Assembly (NCBI GenBank): GCA_945890485.1
Contig: CAMDCN010000007.1
Coordinates: 62,001-126,000 of the forward strand
Direction of reading: 5' to 3'
DNA from: Candidatus Sulfopaludibacter sp. SbA3
GTDB taxonomy: Bacteria; Acidobacteriota; Terriglobia; Bryobacterales; Bryobacteraceae
DNA: 64,000 nt
Shown here piece by piece: positions 8,315-16,660 of the stretch. Under the pieces are notes generated by a model. It searched no databases, was not told where the DNA came from, and worked only from the letters and a program-made list of their open reading frames with translations. Made by a program: the position numbers and the translations under genes. The first letter of the stretch is position 1. Each line of letters opens with the position of its first letter.

Positions 8315-9487
8315 TCAATGCGCGATGCGATTGGCCAGGCGGTTACATAACGCGGCATACCTCTCGCCGTATTGATTCCATCCTCCGAGTAGTTTCACAC
8401 GCCTTAGAGCCGCCTCGCTCATTCTGGATCGTAAATGATTGTCTTCGGCGAGTTCTTCAAGCGCCAGTCTTAGAGAGTCGACGTCCCTTGCCGGCACGAT
8501 CTGACCTTCTACGCCACTCGTAAATAGATCCGCCGCGCCTGTACTATGAGTGGCCACGACAGGACATCCACACGCCATTGCTTCAGCCTGGACAAGCGCT
8601 AACCCTTCTTCTACACTCGGAAGCACCAGCGCGTGAGCTTGACTCATCAACACCTTTAGTTCTCGATTTGGAATCGAACCTAGAATCTTGATGTCTGGGC
8701 GAGTCAGATCCAATATTCCTTTGATGTTTGGCGCGATTGAGCCTACCAGAACTAACTCCTTCCTCCGAACTGTCAGTTCTCGGAAAGCCTGCAGGAGATA
8801 TGGAGCTCCCTTTCGGATAGAAAAGGAGCCAACAAACAAAAGTCTAAAAGTGTCTTTTGGCGGCTCGCCGCATTGTTCGAACGCGCTCAGATCAACTCCG
8901 TAAGGAATCACGGAAACTTTGTCTGGTTCGATGCCCGACTCAATGAAACTAGACCGCGCAAATGTTGAGCCCACGCTAATGTGGTCAGCTTGTCTGTACT
9001 CCGAGAGTTCTCGCGCTATGATCCGCGGGTCGTCGCGCCGAAATGGAACGTGCCACTTTCGATGCTCCGATTCGAGTATGTCATTTTGATATTTCGCGTG
9101 TGTTGAACCACGATCGCAGATGTAAATCCCGCCGTTCCTCTGAGCGGCTTTACCGGGCTCGAGACCTGCACCCGAAAGACCTACAAAAACATCACTACGT
9201 GGCATATTCTTCTCGACGTGGCCGCCGAACCATCGGGAATTTAGTATTCCTATTTCAGTATCGAGCCGCCCGTGTCGTAGCCCGTATCGCCACTTGGCCA
9301 TCAAGGGTGTATGCAGCCAAGGCCAAGTAGAAACCTTATCCGCGGGTAGCCCCTCACGAGCGATGCGAAAAGCTGGAAAAGTTGTAAAGATCTGGCTGAG
9401 CATTCCACGCGCGTGGAGTTGCCTCGCGAGATGAAAATGATGAAATGCCCCAAACGTTGCTTGTACTATTCTTATCGTAGCCAACAA
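8315..9487 (-). CDS. Glycosyltransferase family 4 (GT-B), first gene of the glycosyltransferase run
   Basis: 390 aa. Retaining GT4 features are present: RLLFVGSFSIRKGAPYLLQAF, the EEGLALVQAEAMACGCPVVATHSTGAADLF donor site with the paired Glu residues, and a preceding LPSVEEG. The start is a TTG at 9487 preceded by GAGG at suitable spacing; no better ATG exists upstream. It is the promoter-proximal gene of the minus-strand cluster that continues to base 1, so the promoter should lie in the gene-poor stretch just right of it. Acceptor and donor are unknown. Confidence 0.85.
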   Translation of the reverse strand: MLATIRIVQATFGAFHHFHLARQLHARGMLSQIFTTFPAFRIAREGLPADKVSTWPWLHTPLMAKWRYGLRHGRLDTEIGILNSRWFGGHVEKNMPRSDVFVGLSGAGLEPGKAAQRNGGIYICDRGSTHAKYQNDILESEHRKWHVPFRRDDPRIIARELSEYRQADHISVGSTFARSSFIESGIEPDKVSVIPYGVDLSAFEQCGEPPKDTFRLLFVGSFSIRKGAPYLLQAFRELTVRRKELVLVGSIAPNIKGILDLTRPDIKILGSIPNRELKVLMSQAHALVLPSVEEGLALVQAEAMACGCPVVATHSTGAADLFTSGVEGQIVPARDVDSLRLALEELAEDNHLRSRMSEAALRRVKLLGGWNQYGERYAALCNRLANRIAH

Positions 9488-10149
9488 GGATCCTCAATTC
9501 GTAGACTGTTTCTGGATCTGGGTCTAATAATCTTCCATGGGTTGCGTCGGGCGGAGGGAATGGTCCTCAGACCCTACCAAAACTGCATTGTTGTAGCCTG
9601 AGGCGATGTGCCGGCTAGACGTTCCGCCTGAGGCCGAGAGGATTCTGAGTCAGGCTGATTGGATTTATCGAATTGCGGGTCCCTACAATACGAAAGCGAC
9701 ACCTTTAGGTAAGACTCGACATCGAAGGTGGGCAAATAGGGATTTCACCAGCCCTGCGTTCGTAGCCGGTATCGGCAGCAAGGCGACGAGGCCGCAAGGA
9801 ATCTGCCTCCTGACCTGAGTACGACCACGTTACCTAAATGGGGATATCGGCCGCTCGCATCCTGAAATCAGCTTCACATCGAACTCACACCTTCAGTCGT
9901 TCGGTTGGAGGCCGCTTGATGGGCGTTTGGTCGTGAAGGGGAAAGACACTTTTGTCCGAGGTACGCCGAGCTAGGAGTTTCTATCACTGAACCAGATGTG
10001 CTTCGACTGCCACTGCTCTCAATCCTTCGTAGAGGGTGGTTCCGTTTCACGCACGATCCGAATTTCTTACCCGTTGTTTTTCATGGAGATAGCGAGATGG
10101 CGACTATGGCACGCCGTTCCGAATGCAAACATTGAGATCGGGAGGGTTT
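9488..10149. other. Gene-poor stretch between glycosyltransferase cluster and terminase-like cassette
   Basis: About 660 bases without a convincing gene. Short frames exist on the plus strand (for example 9606-9818) but show no family resemblance, no ribosome site and no consistent codon usage. From about 9900 to 10135 two plus-strand frames read as protein-like segments (PLDGRLVVKGKDTF, then ELGVSITEPDVLRLP) interrupted by stops, which may be a decayed gene. The leader and promoter of the minus-strand cluster are expected near 9490-9600. I saw no tRNA, inverted repeat pair or target-site duplication that would mark an element end. Confidence 0.4.
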
Positions 10150-10830
10150 ATGCTATCAACCGAAGAAAGAGCGATCAAGAATCGCGCTAACGCGCAAAAG
10201 AGTACCGGGCCAGTTACGCCCGATGGAAAACAGCGCAGCGCCAAGAACAGTCTGAAACATGGGCAACGGGCGCAAATGTTAAAGAATTTCGTGCCGCCCC
10301 ATTCGGCCGTGCTTTGCAATCAGGATCGGCAGCGGTACTTCCGCCTCCACGAAAGGATGATTGCCAAGTATCACCCGTACGACACCACGGAGGCGGCTGT
10401 CGTCAAAAAAATCGCTGACGCCGAGTGGCGGGCCGTCACCTTCGATGAGCTCTTCACGGCCTTTTGGAACAAAGAACTCATGGACAAGTTCGAAGGCAGG
10501 CAGGAAAACATTCCGGAACTCGCCGAGTTACTGGTCGAGTTAAACGTCTATAAGGACCAGGCTCACCATCCAGCGGTGGAGAAGATGCACCACCGCATCA
10601 AAAGGGCAACCGAACGGACCATCGCCGCGAATGAAAAACGGCTGCTCCTGCTCCGGCGGCACTTTCCGTCGGCTTCAACGGCCATCGAACGGCGCGACTT
10701 CGATCGGGAAAAGCGCGACTTTTTCCGCTCGCATCCGGAGCTGCTCGAATGGTCTGCCGAGCCCACAAACGAAGCCACTGTTTCCGGCCCGCCCGAGGAG
10801 GACGACGGCTTCCAACTCGTTGAACAATAA
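10150..10830 (+). CDS. STGP/KHG N-terminal motif protein, first gene of terminase-like cassette
   Basis: 226 aa, starting at the ATG at 10150 behind a strong GGGAGGG ribosome site. The N-terminus carries RANAQKSTGPVTPDGKQRSAKNSLKHG, a Ser/Thr-Gly-Pro ... Lys-His-Gly motif that I recall from many uncharacterised acidobacterial and planctomycete proteins. The motif is strongly basic and could bind nucleic acid. Residues about 55-180 are helical and charged; the C-terminal 30 residues are acidic. It is 41 bases upstream of a terminase-like ATPase and on the same strand, so a role as partner, perhaps DNA-recognition, is inferred. No enzymatic motif is visible. Confidence 0.7.
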   Translation: MLSTEERAIKNRANAQKSTGPVTPDGKQRSAKNSLKHGQRAQMLKNFVPPHSAVLCNQDRQRYFRLHERMIAKYHPYDTTEAAVVKKIADAEWRAVTFDELFTAFWNKELMDKFEGRQENIPELAELLVELNVYKDQAHHPAVEKMHHRIKRATERTIAANEKRLLLLRRHFPSASTAIERRDFDREKRDFFRSHPELLEWSAEPTNEATVSGPPEEDDGFQLVEQ

Positions 10831-10871
10831 GGGTCAGCGACTGATCTGGCCGGCGGAGGCGGCCTCAAAAT

Positions 10872-11777
10872 ATGCAAAAACGACGAACGAAGCCAAATCT
10901 CGCGGATCTCAAGGCTGCTTGGCGTGGCCCGGCCCAAGTCTCAGCCAAAGCCTCGGCCAATGCCTCAGCCAAAGTCCCGGCCGCCGGGCCGGGCTCTGCG
11001 ACGGACGCCATCGCTACCAATCCGCTGGCAGGGGCGGCTGCCAGGAGTACGGTGCCGCGCTGCTCCCTGTGGGCGGCCGACGCGCTCAACTTTTGGCCGG
11101 ACGACATGCAGCGCAGCATTCTCGATGGAAATGACCGGCGGCTCATGCTCCTCACCTCGCGGCAATGGGGCAAGTCCGTCGTCGCTGCGGTACGCGCCGT
11201 CTGGCAGGCCATCTGGTTTCCGGGCTCGCTCATCGTCGTCGTCGGGCCCGTCGAAAACCAGGCCGGCGAACTCAACCTCAAAATCTATGAGTTCGTCGCG
11301 CGCCTCGGCCTCAAAGTCCATGGCGGCGGCCGGGGCAAGCTCGCCGTCGTCTTTCCCAACGGCTCGCGGATCGTCGGCCTCTCCGAAGTGCCAGATCATG
11401 TGCGCGGCCTCTCGGCGCCGGCACTCATCCTCGTCGATGAGGCCGCGTTCTTCAAAGGCGACGAAATCCTCGAAGCCGTCATACCCATGTTGGCTACCCG
11501 GCCGGATGGGGCCATCTGGCTCATGTCCACGCCGAAGGGGCACTCGGGCTTCTTTTATGACATGTGGCACGCCGAAGGTGGACCCTGGCGGCGCGTCCGG
11601 GTCACCGCCGCCGAAGTGCCGGGCCGCATCCCCGCCGCCTTTCTCGCCGAAGAGGAGCGGCGCAACCCGCTCAAGTTTCGCCGCGAATACTGCTGCGAAT
11701 TCATCGCGGCGGACGAAGCGCTCTTCAGCCGGGATGCCCTCGATGGCCTCCTCAGTGATCAGGTGGAACCCCTATGA
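10872..11777 (+). CDS. Terminase-large-subunit-like ATPase (separate ORF)
   Basis: 301 aa. Phage large terminases are DNA-packaging motors with an ATPase and a nuclease domain. This ORF holds only the ATPase: Walker A-like SRQWGKS (96-102), Walker B ALILVDEAA (184-192) with the catalytic Glu, and the coupling motif MSTPKG (218-223). Residues 20-65 are low-complexity, Ala/Ser/Pro rich. It ends after LFSRDALDGLL, just where a fused terminase would enter its nuclease domain, and its TGA overlaps the next ATG by 4 bases. No portal, capsid, tail, small terminase or integrase gene is nearby. A domesticated or mobile non-phage system is inferred. Confidence 0.8.
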   Translation: MQKRRTKPNLADLKAAWRGPAQVSAKASANASAKVPAAGPGSATDAIATNPLAGAAARSTVPRCSLWAADALNFWPDDMQRSILDGNDRRLMLLTSRQWGKSVVAAVRAVWQAIWFPGSLIVVVGPVENQAGELNLKIYEFVARLGLKVHGGGRGKLAVVFPNGSRIVGLSEVPDHVRGLSAPALILVDEAAFFKGDEILEAVIPMLATRPDGAIWLMSTPKGHSGFFYDMWHAEGGPWRRVRVTAAEVPGRIPAAFLAEEERRNPLKFRREYCCEFIAADEALFSRDALDGLLSDQVEPL

Positions 11778-12487
11778 ACCTCCCCATGAATCCTTTGTCC
11801 AATCCGCGCGCCGGTCAGCTAACGCCGGAACTCTTCCTCGGGCTCGACCTTGGCAAGGAACGCGACCATACCGTCCTCGCGCTCTGCGAACGCCGCTGGC
11901 AGTTGGGCGAATGGTCCGCCGCCCGGCACGATCATGCCCGTCGGCCGGTCCTCGTCCTGCGCGATCTGGTGCGCCTCCCTCTCAATACGGCGTATACCCA
12001 GGTGCCCCAAGTCATCAAAAACGTCTTCACCCGGCATGAAGCGGTCTCGCCCTATGCCGTCTCCGTCAAAACGGCCCGGGCTGTCGTCGTCGATGCCGGC
12101 GGCGTCGGCGGCGGCGTCCTCGATATCATTCGAGAGGCGCAGCACGGGCGGTATCTCCCGTCCCTGAGGTTGGTGCCGGTCTTCACCTCGTCTGGCCACG
12201 AACCGGGGCTGACGGCCACCGGCTGTTACACCGTTCCGAAGAGAGACTTGTTAACAGCCGTTCGCGCGGCGGTCGAAGCGCGCAGCATCGTGGTACCCCG
12301 CCGCTTGCAATTGGCTTCGGAACTGTTTCGGGAACTAAGTGGCTTTAGGCAGAGCGGGCTGAGCACCGCGAAACACGACGACTTGGCAATGGCCCTGTGC
12401 CTGGCGGTCTGGTGGGCCACCCGCCACGAAAAGGAACTGCTGGTAGCCCCGTCGCCTGCCTTCACCGGAGAAACCCGGTTGGCCTAA
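11774..12487 (+). CDS. Terminase-like RNase H-fold nuclease (separate ORF)
   Basis: 237 aa with the RNase H-like nuclease layout of large terminases: LFLGLDLGKERD (Asp25), VVVDAGGVGGGVLD (Asp107), the TVPKRDLL segment (about 153-160) and KHDDLAMAL (Asp202/Asp203). These acidic residues would bind two metal ions for DNA cleavage. It starts at ATG 11774, overlapping the ATPase stop (ATGA), so coupled translation is likely. Whether the split is a stable arrangement or a recent frameshift in one 540-residue gene cannot be settled by eye. The frame here is intact with all predicted metal ligands, which argues against simple decay. Confidence 0.78.
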   Translation: MNLPMNPLSNPRAGQLTPELFLGLDLGKERDHTVLALCERRWQLGEWSAARHDHARRPVLVLRDLVRLPLNTAYTQVPQVIKNVFTRHEAVSPYAVSVKTARAVVVDAGGVGGGVLDIIREAQHGRYLPSLRLVPVFTSSGHEPGLTATGCYTVPKRDLLTAVRAAVEARSIVVPRRLQLASELFRELSGFRQSGLSTAKHDDLAMALCLAVWWATRHEKELLVAPSPAFTGETRLA

Positions 12488-12507
12488 GCGCCGAGCGGTA
12501 AGGGGCC

Positions 12508-12729
12508 TCACATTCGCTTCGCGTGACCTGCGGCCTTCGATTTGCCGTACTCCATCGCAGCCACTAAGTGTTCTGGAGTGAGGTATCCGTAACTTGCCAA
12601 AATATCATCGACAGTCTCTCCGGCGCCCAGCTTTTCCAGCACCAACGCCACTGGAATTCGTGTACCGCGCAGACACGGTTTACCTCCCATAACGTCGTCT
12701 CGGCTCACAATCAACGATGCGTCTGCCAT
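12508..12729 (-). CDS. DUF433 domain protein (antitoxin-like)
   Basis: 73 aa, the full length of a DUF433 protein. The signature VMGGKPCLRGTRIPVALVLEKLGAGETVDDILASY is clear; the domain is a small winged-helix-like fold. DUF433 genes are often followed by a DUF5615 PIN-like toxin gene. Here the next base stretch downstream is the convergent terminase nuclease gene, whose stop is 20 bases away, so no partner is visible. It may be an orphan antitoxin or act with the two small genes upstream. Base composition resembles the neighbouring small genes. Confidence 0.75.
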   Translation of the reverse strand: MADASLIVSRDDVMGGKPCLRGTRIPVALVLEKLGAGETVDDILASYGYLTPEHLVAAMEYGKSKAAGHAKRM

Positions 12730-12762
12730 TGGGGACCTTCCTCCATGCAGCCTCGGCCGTGT

Positions 12763-13005
12763 CTAGGCGGTCGTCACAGCCAGGGCTTGCCGGACCGCTA
12801 AGGGCACAGAAAGCCGCAGGAAACGGGCCGCTGGATAAAGATAGTCTTCGCCCGATTCGTCTACCACACGCAAAAGACCAGCCTGTTCTGACTTCTCGTC
12901 CGGGAGAATCTCGTAGAGCTTCCGAAACTCTAGGGAGGCCGGATAGCCTTCGTTGTTAACACAAACGGCAAACTGGGATGGAACGGCTTTTCGCATCGAA
13001 CTCAC
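12763..13005 (-). CDS. Small conserved hypothetical protein
   Basis: 80 aa if the GTG at 13005 is used, 77 aa from the ATG at 12996. The sequence FAVCVNNEGYPASLEFRKLYEILPDEKSEQAGLLRVVDESGEDYLYPAARF has the look of a small beta-rich conserved family that I recall from cyanobacteria and other phyla, with no assigned function. The GTG overlaps the stop of the upstream 78-residue gene. The pairing with that gene and with DUF433 suggests a small toxin-antitoxin-like unit, but no catalytic residue is evident. Confidence 0.65.
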   Translation of the reverse strand: MSSMRKAVPSQFAVCVNNEGYPASLEFRKLYEILPDEKSEQAGLLRVVDESGEDYLYPAARFLRLSVPLAVRQALAVTTA

Positions 13006-13241
13006 TACTCAATAATGTACTTGACCTTGAATTCGCGTCTGCCAATACCGGACGCCTCATACCAGTGTAATTCCGCAGTTGCCACATTTCCATCCGGCCA
13101 CTGGATCTTCGCGACGCCCTTTCGTTTTCGCCATCGCCCCTGCCCATGCACTTTGCGCAAACGCGCGACCTCCCGGATCTGGTTGCCTACTGCAAATGTT
13201 TCAATGCTGTCGATCGGACCAAGAATCTCGAAGGGAGACAC
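13005..13241 (-). CDS. Small basic conserved hypothetical protein
   Basis: 78 aa. The core IREVARLRKVHGQGRWRKRKGVAKIQWPDGNVATAELHWYEASGIGRREFKVK is basic and resembles a recurring small family of unknown function; the WRKRKG and ELHWYEA..GIGRREFK segments look conserved. The start is preceded by a 60-base gap to the Wzc gene stop, so it could be read as the tail of the EPS export operon. Its stop overlaps the start of the 80-residue protein, which suggests a two-gene unit. The domain resembles an SH3-like small barrel, but that is a guess. Confidence 0.65.
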   Translation of the reverse strand: MSPFEILGPIDSIETFAVGNQIREVARLRKVHGQGRWRKRKGVAKIQWPDGNVATAELHWYEASGIGRREFKVKYIIE

Positions 13242-13301
13242 GAATCCAGCTTACCGTGGCCAAGCCGGCGATCGAGCCGACCGTCTTCAGAAGATGCCGC
13301 C

Positions 13302-15716
13302 TCACCCCTTCTCCCCGTTCCGGTCCGTCCCCCCGTAGTAGCCCTTGTAGCTCTTGTAGTAGCCGCCCGCGTACCCGTAGTAGCCGCCGGGGCTCGCCTT
13401 CGGGTTCCAGTCGTTCAGAATGGTCCCCATAATCTTCGTCCCGTCCTGCTGCAGTTGGTTCCGCATCGCCTTCGCCGCGTCCCGGGTCGTCTTCCCCGCC
13501 CGCAGCACCAGAATCACGCCCCCGGCCATGCGGCCCAGAATGCGGGCATCCGGAATCTGCAGCATCGGCGGCGTGTCGATCAGAATCACGTCGTACTCCT
13601 CCCGCAGCACCTCCAGCAGTTGCACCATGCCGCTCCCGTAAAGCAGGTTCGTCGCCGAAGCCACCCCCGGCCCCGCCGGCAGCACCCATACCCCGGGCAC
13701 CTGGCTCTCCTGAACCATCTCCCGCAGCGCGCCGCTGTCCAGGTCCTGCGCAGCGCCCGCCTTGTTGGAAAATCCCGCCGGGTCCAGCAGCAGCGTCGTC
13801 AGCCCCTTGTCGTTCGAAACGCCGAAAATGGCGTGCTGCCGCGGCTTCCGCGTATCCGCGTCAATCAGCAGCACCCTCTGGTTAATCTCCGCCAGCGCCG
13901 TCGCCATGTTACTCACCACGGTGCTCTTCCCCTCGCCTGGCCCCGCCGAAGTAAAGACGAGCGCCTTCGGCCGCTCCGCCCCGCCGAACGCCGCCCCGTT
14001 CTGCCCCGCGAATAGAATGGAAGTCAACGCCGCCCGAAAGCTCTCCGCCATCATGCTGGGCTTCTTCTGGTGCACCACCAGCTCCACGCGTTCGGCCAGC
14101 TCCGCCGCGGCCGCCCCGCCGCTCAGCAGCCGTTCGTTGTGGATCGCGGCCTTCACCTTCTTGCTCGCCTTGCCAGAGCCCATCACCTTGTCGCTCGGAA
14201 TCACCCCGAGCTCCGGCAGGTTCAGGTAGAACTGAGCATCCCCGGGGTCCCGCAGCGTCTTGTTCGCCTTGTCCGTCGTCACCACGAATCCCACGCCGGC
14301 GAAGACGCCCGCCAGCAGCCCCAGCGCCGCGTTCAGCGGCAACACGGGGCGGCTCGGCCGCCGCGCCGGCTTCGCCGGGTCCACAATGCGCACGTTGCTC
14401 GCGCGGATCGCCCCCGCAATGCTCGCCTCCTTCACCTTGCTCAGCATCGCCTCGTAAAGCGTCCGGTTGCTGTCCACCTCGCGCTTGTAAATGCCGTACT
14501 GAATGCCCTTCTCCCCCTCGTCGCGCACCAGGCTCGTCTGCTGCGTATAGTCCGCCGCCAGCAGCTTCTCCCGCCGCGCCGCCTCGTCAAACTCGTTCTT
14601 GATCCGTTTCAGAATCGCGGCCCGCTCCCGTTGGTAGGCCGCCTCGATCGTCGCCAACTGCGGCTCCAGCTTCTGCACCTTCGGGTAGCTCGCCGTGTAG
14701 GTCGCCTTCAGCTCCGCCAACTGCCGCCGCAGCTCCGTCAACTTCGAAGAGTACTCGCGCAGGGTCGTGTCGTTCAGCACGTCCGGCAGGGTCTCCGGGC
14801 TCGCCGTCTCCGCCATCTCCCAACGGCTCTGCTTGCTGATCCGCTCCGCCGTTGCCGCCGAAAGGCCGGTCTGCAACTGCTTCAGCTTCTCTTCGCTGAC
14901 GGATGCCTTCTCTTGGGTGAAGAGCAGTCCGCTCTGCCGTGCGTAGGCCTGCAGGCTCTCTTCGCTCTTCTCGAGCTTCACCTTCATCTCGTCCAACTGG
15001 CGCGAAAGCCACTCGCCGGTCTTCTGCGTCTGCTGCCAGCGAGCCTCCATGTTCTGCTCAATAAACTCGGTCGTCAGCGTGTTCGCGAAGTCGCTCGCCA
15101 GTTGCCGGTCCGTGCTCTCGACGAGCACCTCGACGATGCGCGTCTGCCCGCTCGCCCGCACCTTCAGGTTGTTCTTCGCCATCGCGAGCGCTTGAGCATG
15201 GCTATCCTTGCTGTCTTCCTCAGGCAGGTTCAGCGCCCGACGCCAGGCGCTCACCCGATCGCCCTCCTGCTCAATCTGCCCGGGCGTTACCACTTTCAGT
15301 TTGTTCGTCACCCGTTCGAGCAGGCTGTCGCTCTGCAGAATCTTGATCTGCGTCTGGATGTCCATCATCGCGGACATCCCGCCATTGTTCCCGAACTGCT
15401 GCACGTCCTTCATGCCAAGGAAGTCGCTGTTCACGTCCTGAACTTCGATCAATGCCTTGGCCTGAAACACCGGCGTCATCGGCAGCGTAATCAGGATCGC
15501 CAGCAGCAGCCCCAGCACGCTGATCAGGATCACGGTCCCCTTCCGGCGCTGCAACACGCGCCAGTACTCAATCAGTCCGGGTCCGTCGTCCTCGTCCTGC
15601 GCCGGCTCCTGACCAATCGGGCCATAGCCCGGCGGCACCACATACCCGCGGTACTGCACCCCGGGCTGCAAGTCCACGACCTGAGGCAGCGGTATCTGCT
15701 TCGGTTGCTCCATCAT
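13302..15716 (-). CDS. Wzc-like polysaccharide co-polymerase with tyrosine autokinase
   Basis: 804 aa inner-membrane protein controlling chain length and export. TM1 is at about 59-79 and TM2 at about 450-475, flanking a large periplasmic coiled-coil region (Glu/Gln/Lys rich, about 225-420). The cytoplasmic BY-kinase has Walker A GPGEGKS near residue 590, Walker A' LLIDADTRKP and Walker B VILIDTPP. The C-terminus ends in a Tyr cluster (eight Tyr in GGYYGYAGGYYKSYKGYYGG), the usual autophosphorylation tail. The N-terminal 45 residues are Pro-rich. Its ATG overlaps the wza stop by 4 bases. No Wzb phosphatase gene is visible here. Confidence 0.9.
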   Translation of the reverse strand: MMEQPKQIPLPQVVDLQPGVQYRGYVVPPGYGPIGQEPAQDEDDGPGLIEYWRVLQRRKGTVILISVLGLLLAILITLPMTPVFQAKALIEVQDVNSDFLGMKDVQQFGNNGGMSAMMDIQTQIKILQSDSLLERVTNKLKVVTPGQIEQEGDRVSAWRRALNLPEEDSKDSHAQALAMAKNNLKVRASGQTRIVEVLVESTDRQLASDFANTLTTEFIEQNMEARWQQTQKTGEWLSRQLDEMKVKLEKSEESLQAYARQSGLLFTQEKASVSEEKLKQLQTGLSAATAERISKQSRWEMAETASPETLPDVLNDTTLREYSSKLTELRRQLAELKATYTASYPKVQKLEPQLATIEAAYQRERAAILKRIKNEFDEAARREKLLAADYTQQTSLVRDEGEKGIQYGIYKREVDSNRTLYEAMLSKVKEASIAGAIRASNVRIVDPAKPARRPSRPVLPLNAALGLLAGVFAGVGFVVTTDKANKTLRDPGDAQFYLNLPELGVIPSDKVMGSGKASKKVKAAIHNERLLSGGAAAAELAERVELVVHQKKPSMMAESFRAALTSILFAGQNGAAFGGAERPKALVFTSAGPGEGKSTVVSNMATALAEINQRVLLIDADTRKPRQHAIFGVSNDKGLTTLLLDPAGFSNKAGAAQDLDSGALREMVQESQVPGVWVLPAGPGVASATNLLYGSGMVQLLEVLREEYDVILIDTPPMLQIPDARILGRMAGGVILVLRAGKTTRDAAKAMRNQLQQDGTKIMGTILNDWNPKASPGGYYGYAGGYYKSYKGYYGGTDRNGEKG

Positions 15717-16660
15717 CTGCCTGCTCCGAAAATCACCAGACCCGTTGTCATGGCGATGGCTGCCTCCGCCGTTCGCGCCAGAATCCGCTTGCCCGTGCTG
15801 GAAGGCACGAAGAGGATGTCTTCGCTCTGCATCGGCACGTCCGGTGCCTTTCCCTTCAGAATAGCGCTCAGGTTAACCGGAATCTCCTCCCGGTCGTTGG
15901 TCCCGTTCTTCCGCAGGATTTTGCATTCCTTGTCCGACGGCTGCGGCCCAAACCCCTCTGCCATGCTGAGAGCCTGCAACACGGTCACCTTCTCCCGGTC
16001 CGCCAGGGTAAACCCGCCCGACCGCTTCACCGCGCCCACCACGTACACCAGCTCCGCCTTCGGCACCGTAATCACGTCGAACGGCTGGATCAGCAGGTTC
16101 TCCTCCGGGTGCTCGGCGTTCATGATGCCCTTCACGTTCACCTCGGCCACCGAGTATTCGCCCGTCGTGTCTGTCTTCGCGGAAGCCAGCGGAATCGCTC
16201 CGTACTGCTTCTTCCGCACAATCTTGATCGTGTAGCCCGCCTCCGGCTTCAACCCGCCAGCCATCGAGATCACCTCGAACAGGCTCTTCCGCCCCTGCAG
16301 TTGATGCACCCCCGGCGTCGTCACCTGCCCCAGAATCGAAATCGGTTGGCTCCGGTACTCCGTCACCATCACGGTCACCTGCGGCTCCTTCACGAACTCC
16401 CGCAGCTTCGTCACCAGTTCGGCTTCGAAGGCTTCAATGTTCTGCCCGCCGGCTTTCACCCGCCCCACGAGCGGCAGGTTCACGAATCCCCGCAGGTCAA
16501 TCCGGTACGGCTTGTCCGCCCCGTTGCCCGCCCCGAACTCATCCAGGTCCAACACCCGGATAGAGATCTGGTCGTCCGGCCCCAGCGTATAAACCGCCGG
16601 ACCCGTCTCCTGCCCCGCTGCGCCGCAGACCACGGCCAGCAGCAGCACACAAAATTTCAC
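15713..16660 (-). CDS. Wza-like outer-membrane polysaccharide export protein
   Basis: 315 aa, slightly shorter than E. coli Wza (379). A signal peptide covers about residues 1-17 (MKFCVLLLAVVCGAAGQ) without a clear lipobox. The polysaccharide export domain starts YTLGPDDQISIRVLDLDEF, followed by SLBB-type segments (ISILGQVTTPGVHQLQGRKSLFEVISMAGGL and VYVVGAVKRSGGFTLADREKVTVLQALSMAEG). A C-terminal hydrophobic segment AAIAMTTGLVIFGAG could be the membrane anchor. The start overlaps the upstream ribbon-helix-helix gene by 4 bases and the stop overlaps wzc. It would form the periplasm-to-surface channel with Wzc. Confidence 0.88.
   Translation of the reverse strand: MKFCVLLLAVVCGAAGQETGPAVYTLGPDDQISIRVLDLDEFGAGNGADKPYRIDLRGFVNLPLVGRVKAGGQNIEAFEAELVTKLREFVKEPQVTVMVTEYRSQPISILGQVTTPGVHQLQGRKSLFEVISMAGGLKPEAGYTIKIVRKKQYGAIPLASAKTDTTGEYSVAEVNVKGIMNAEHPEENLLIQPFDVITVPKAELVYVVGAVKRSGGFTLADREKVTVLQALSMAEGFGPQPSDKECKILRKNGTNDREEIPVNLSAILKGKAPDVPMQSEDILFVPSSTGKRILARTAEAAIAMTTGLVIFGAGR

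Noticed and set aside
9606-9818. 70-codon plus-strand frame in the gene-poor stretch
   Set aside because: No ribosome site, no recognisable motif, and composition not distinct from surrounding non-coding sequence.
11765-11785. Programmed -1 frameshift joining the terminase halves
   Set aside because: No slippery heptamer was seen before the ATPase stop; the ATGA overlap explains coupled translation more simply.
10150-12487. Prophage
   Set aside because: Only terminase-like genes are present; no structural, lysis or integration genes within several kb on either side.
14070-16235. 721-codon plus-strand frame opposite wzc and wza
   Set aside because: Arg/Leu/His-rich antisense shadow of GC-rich coding sequence; wzc and wza have full family motifs.
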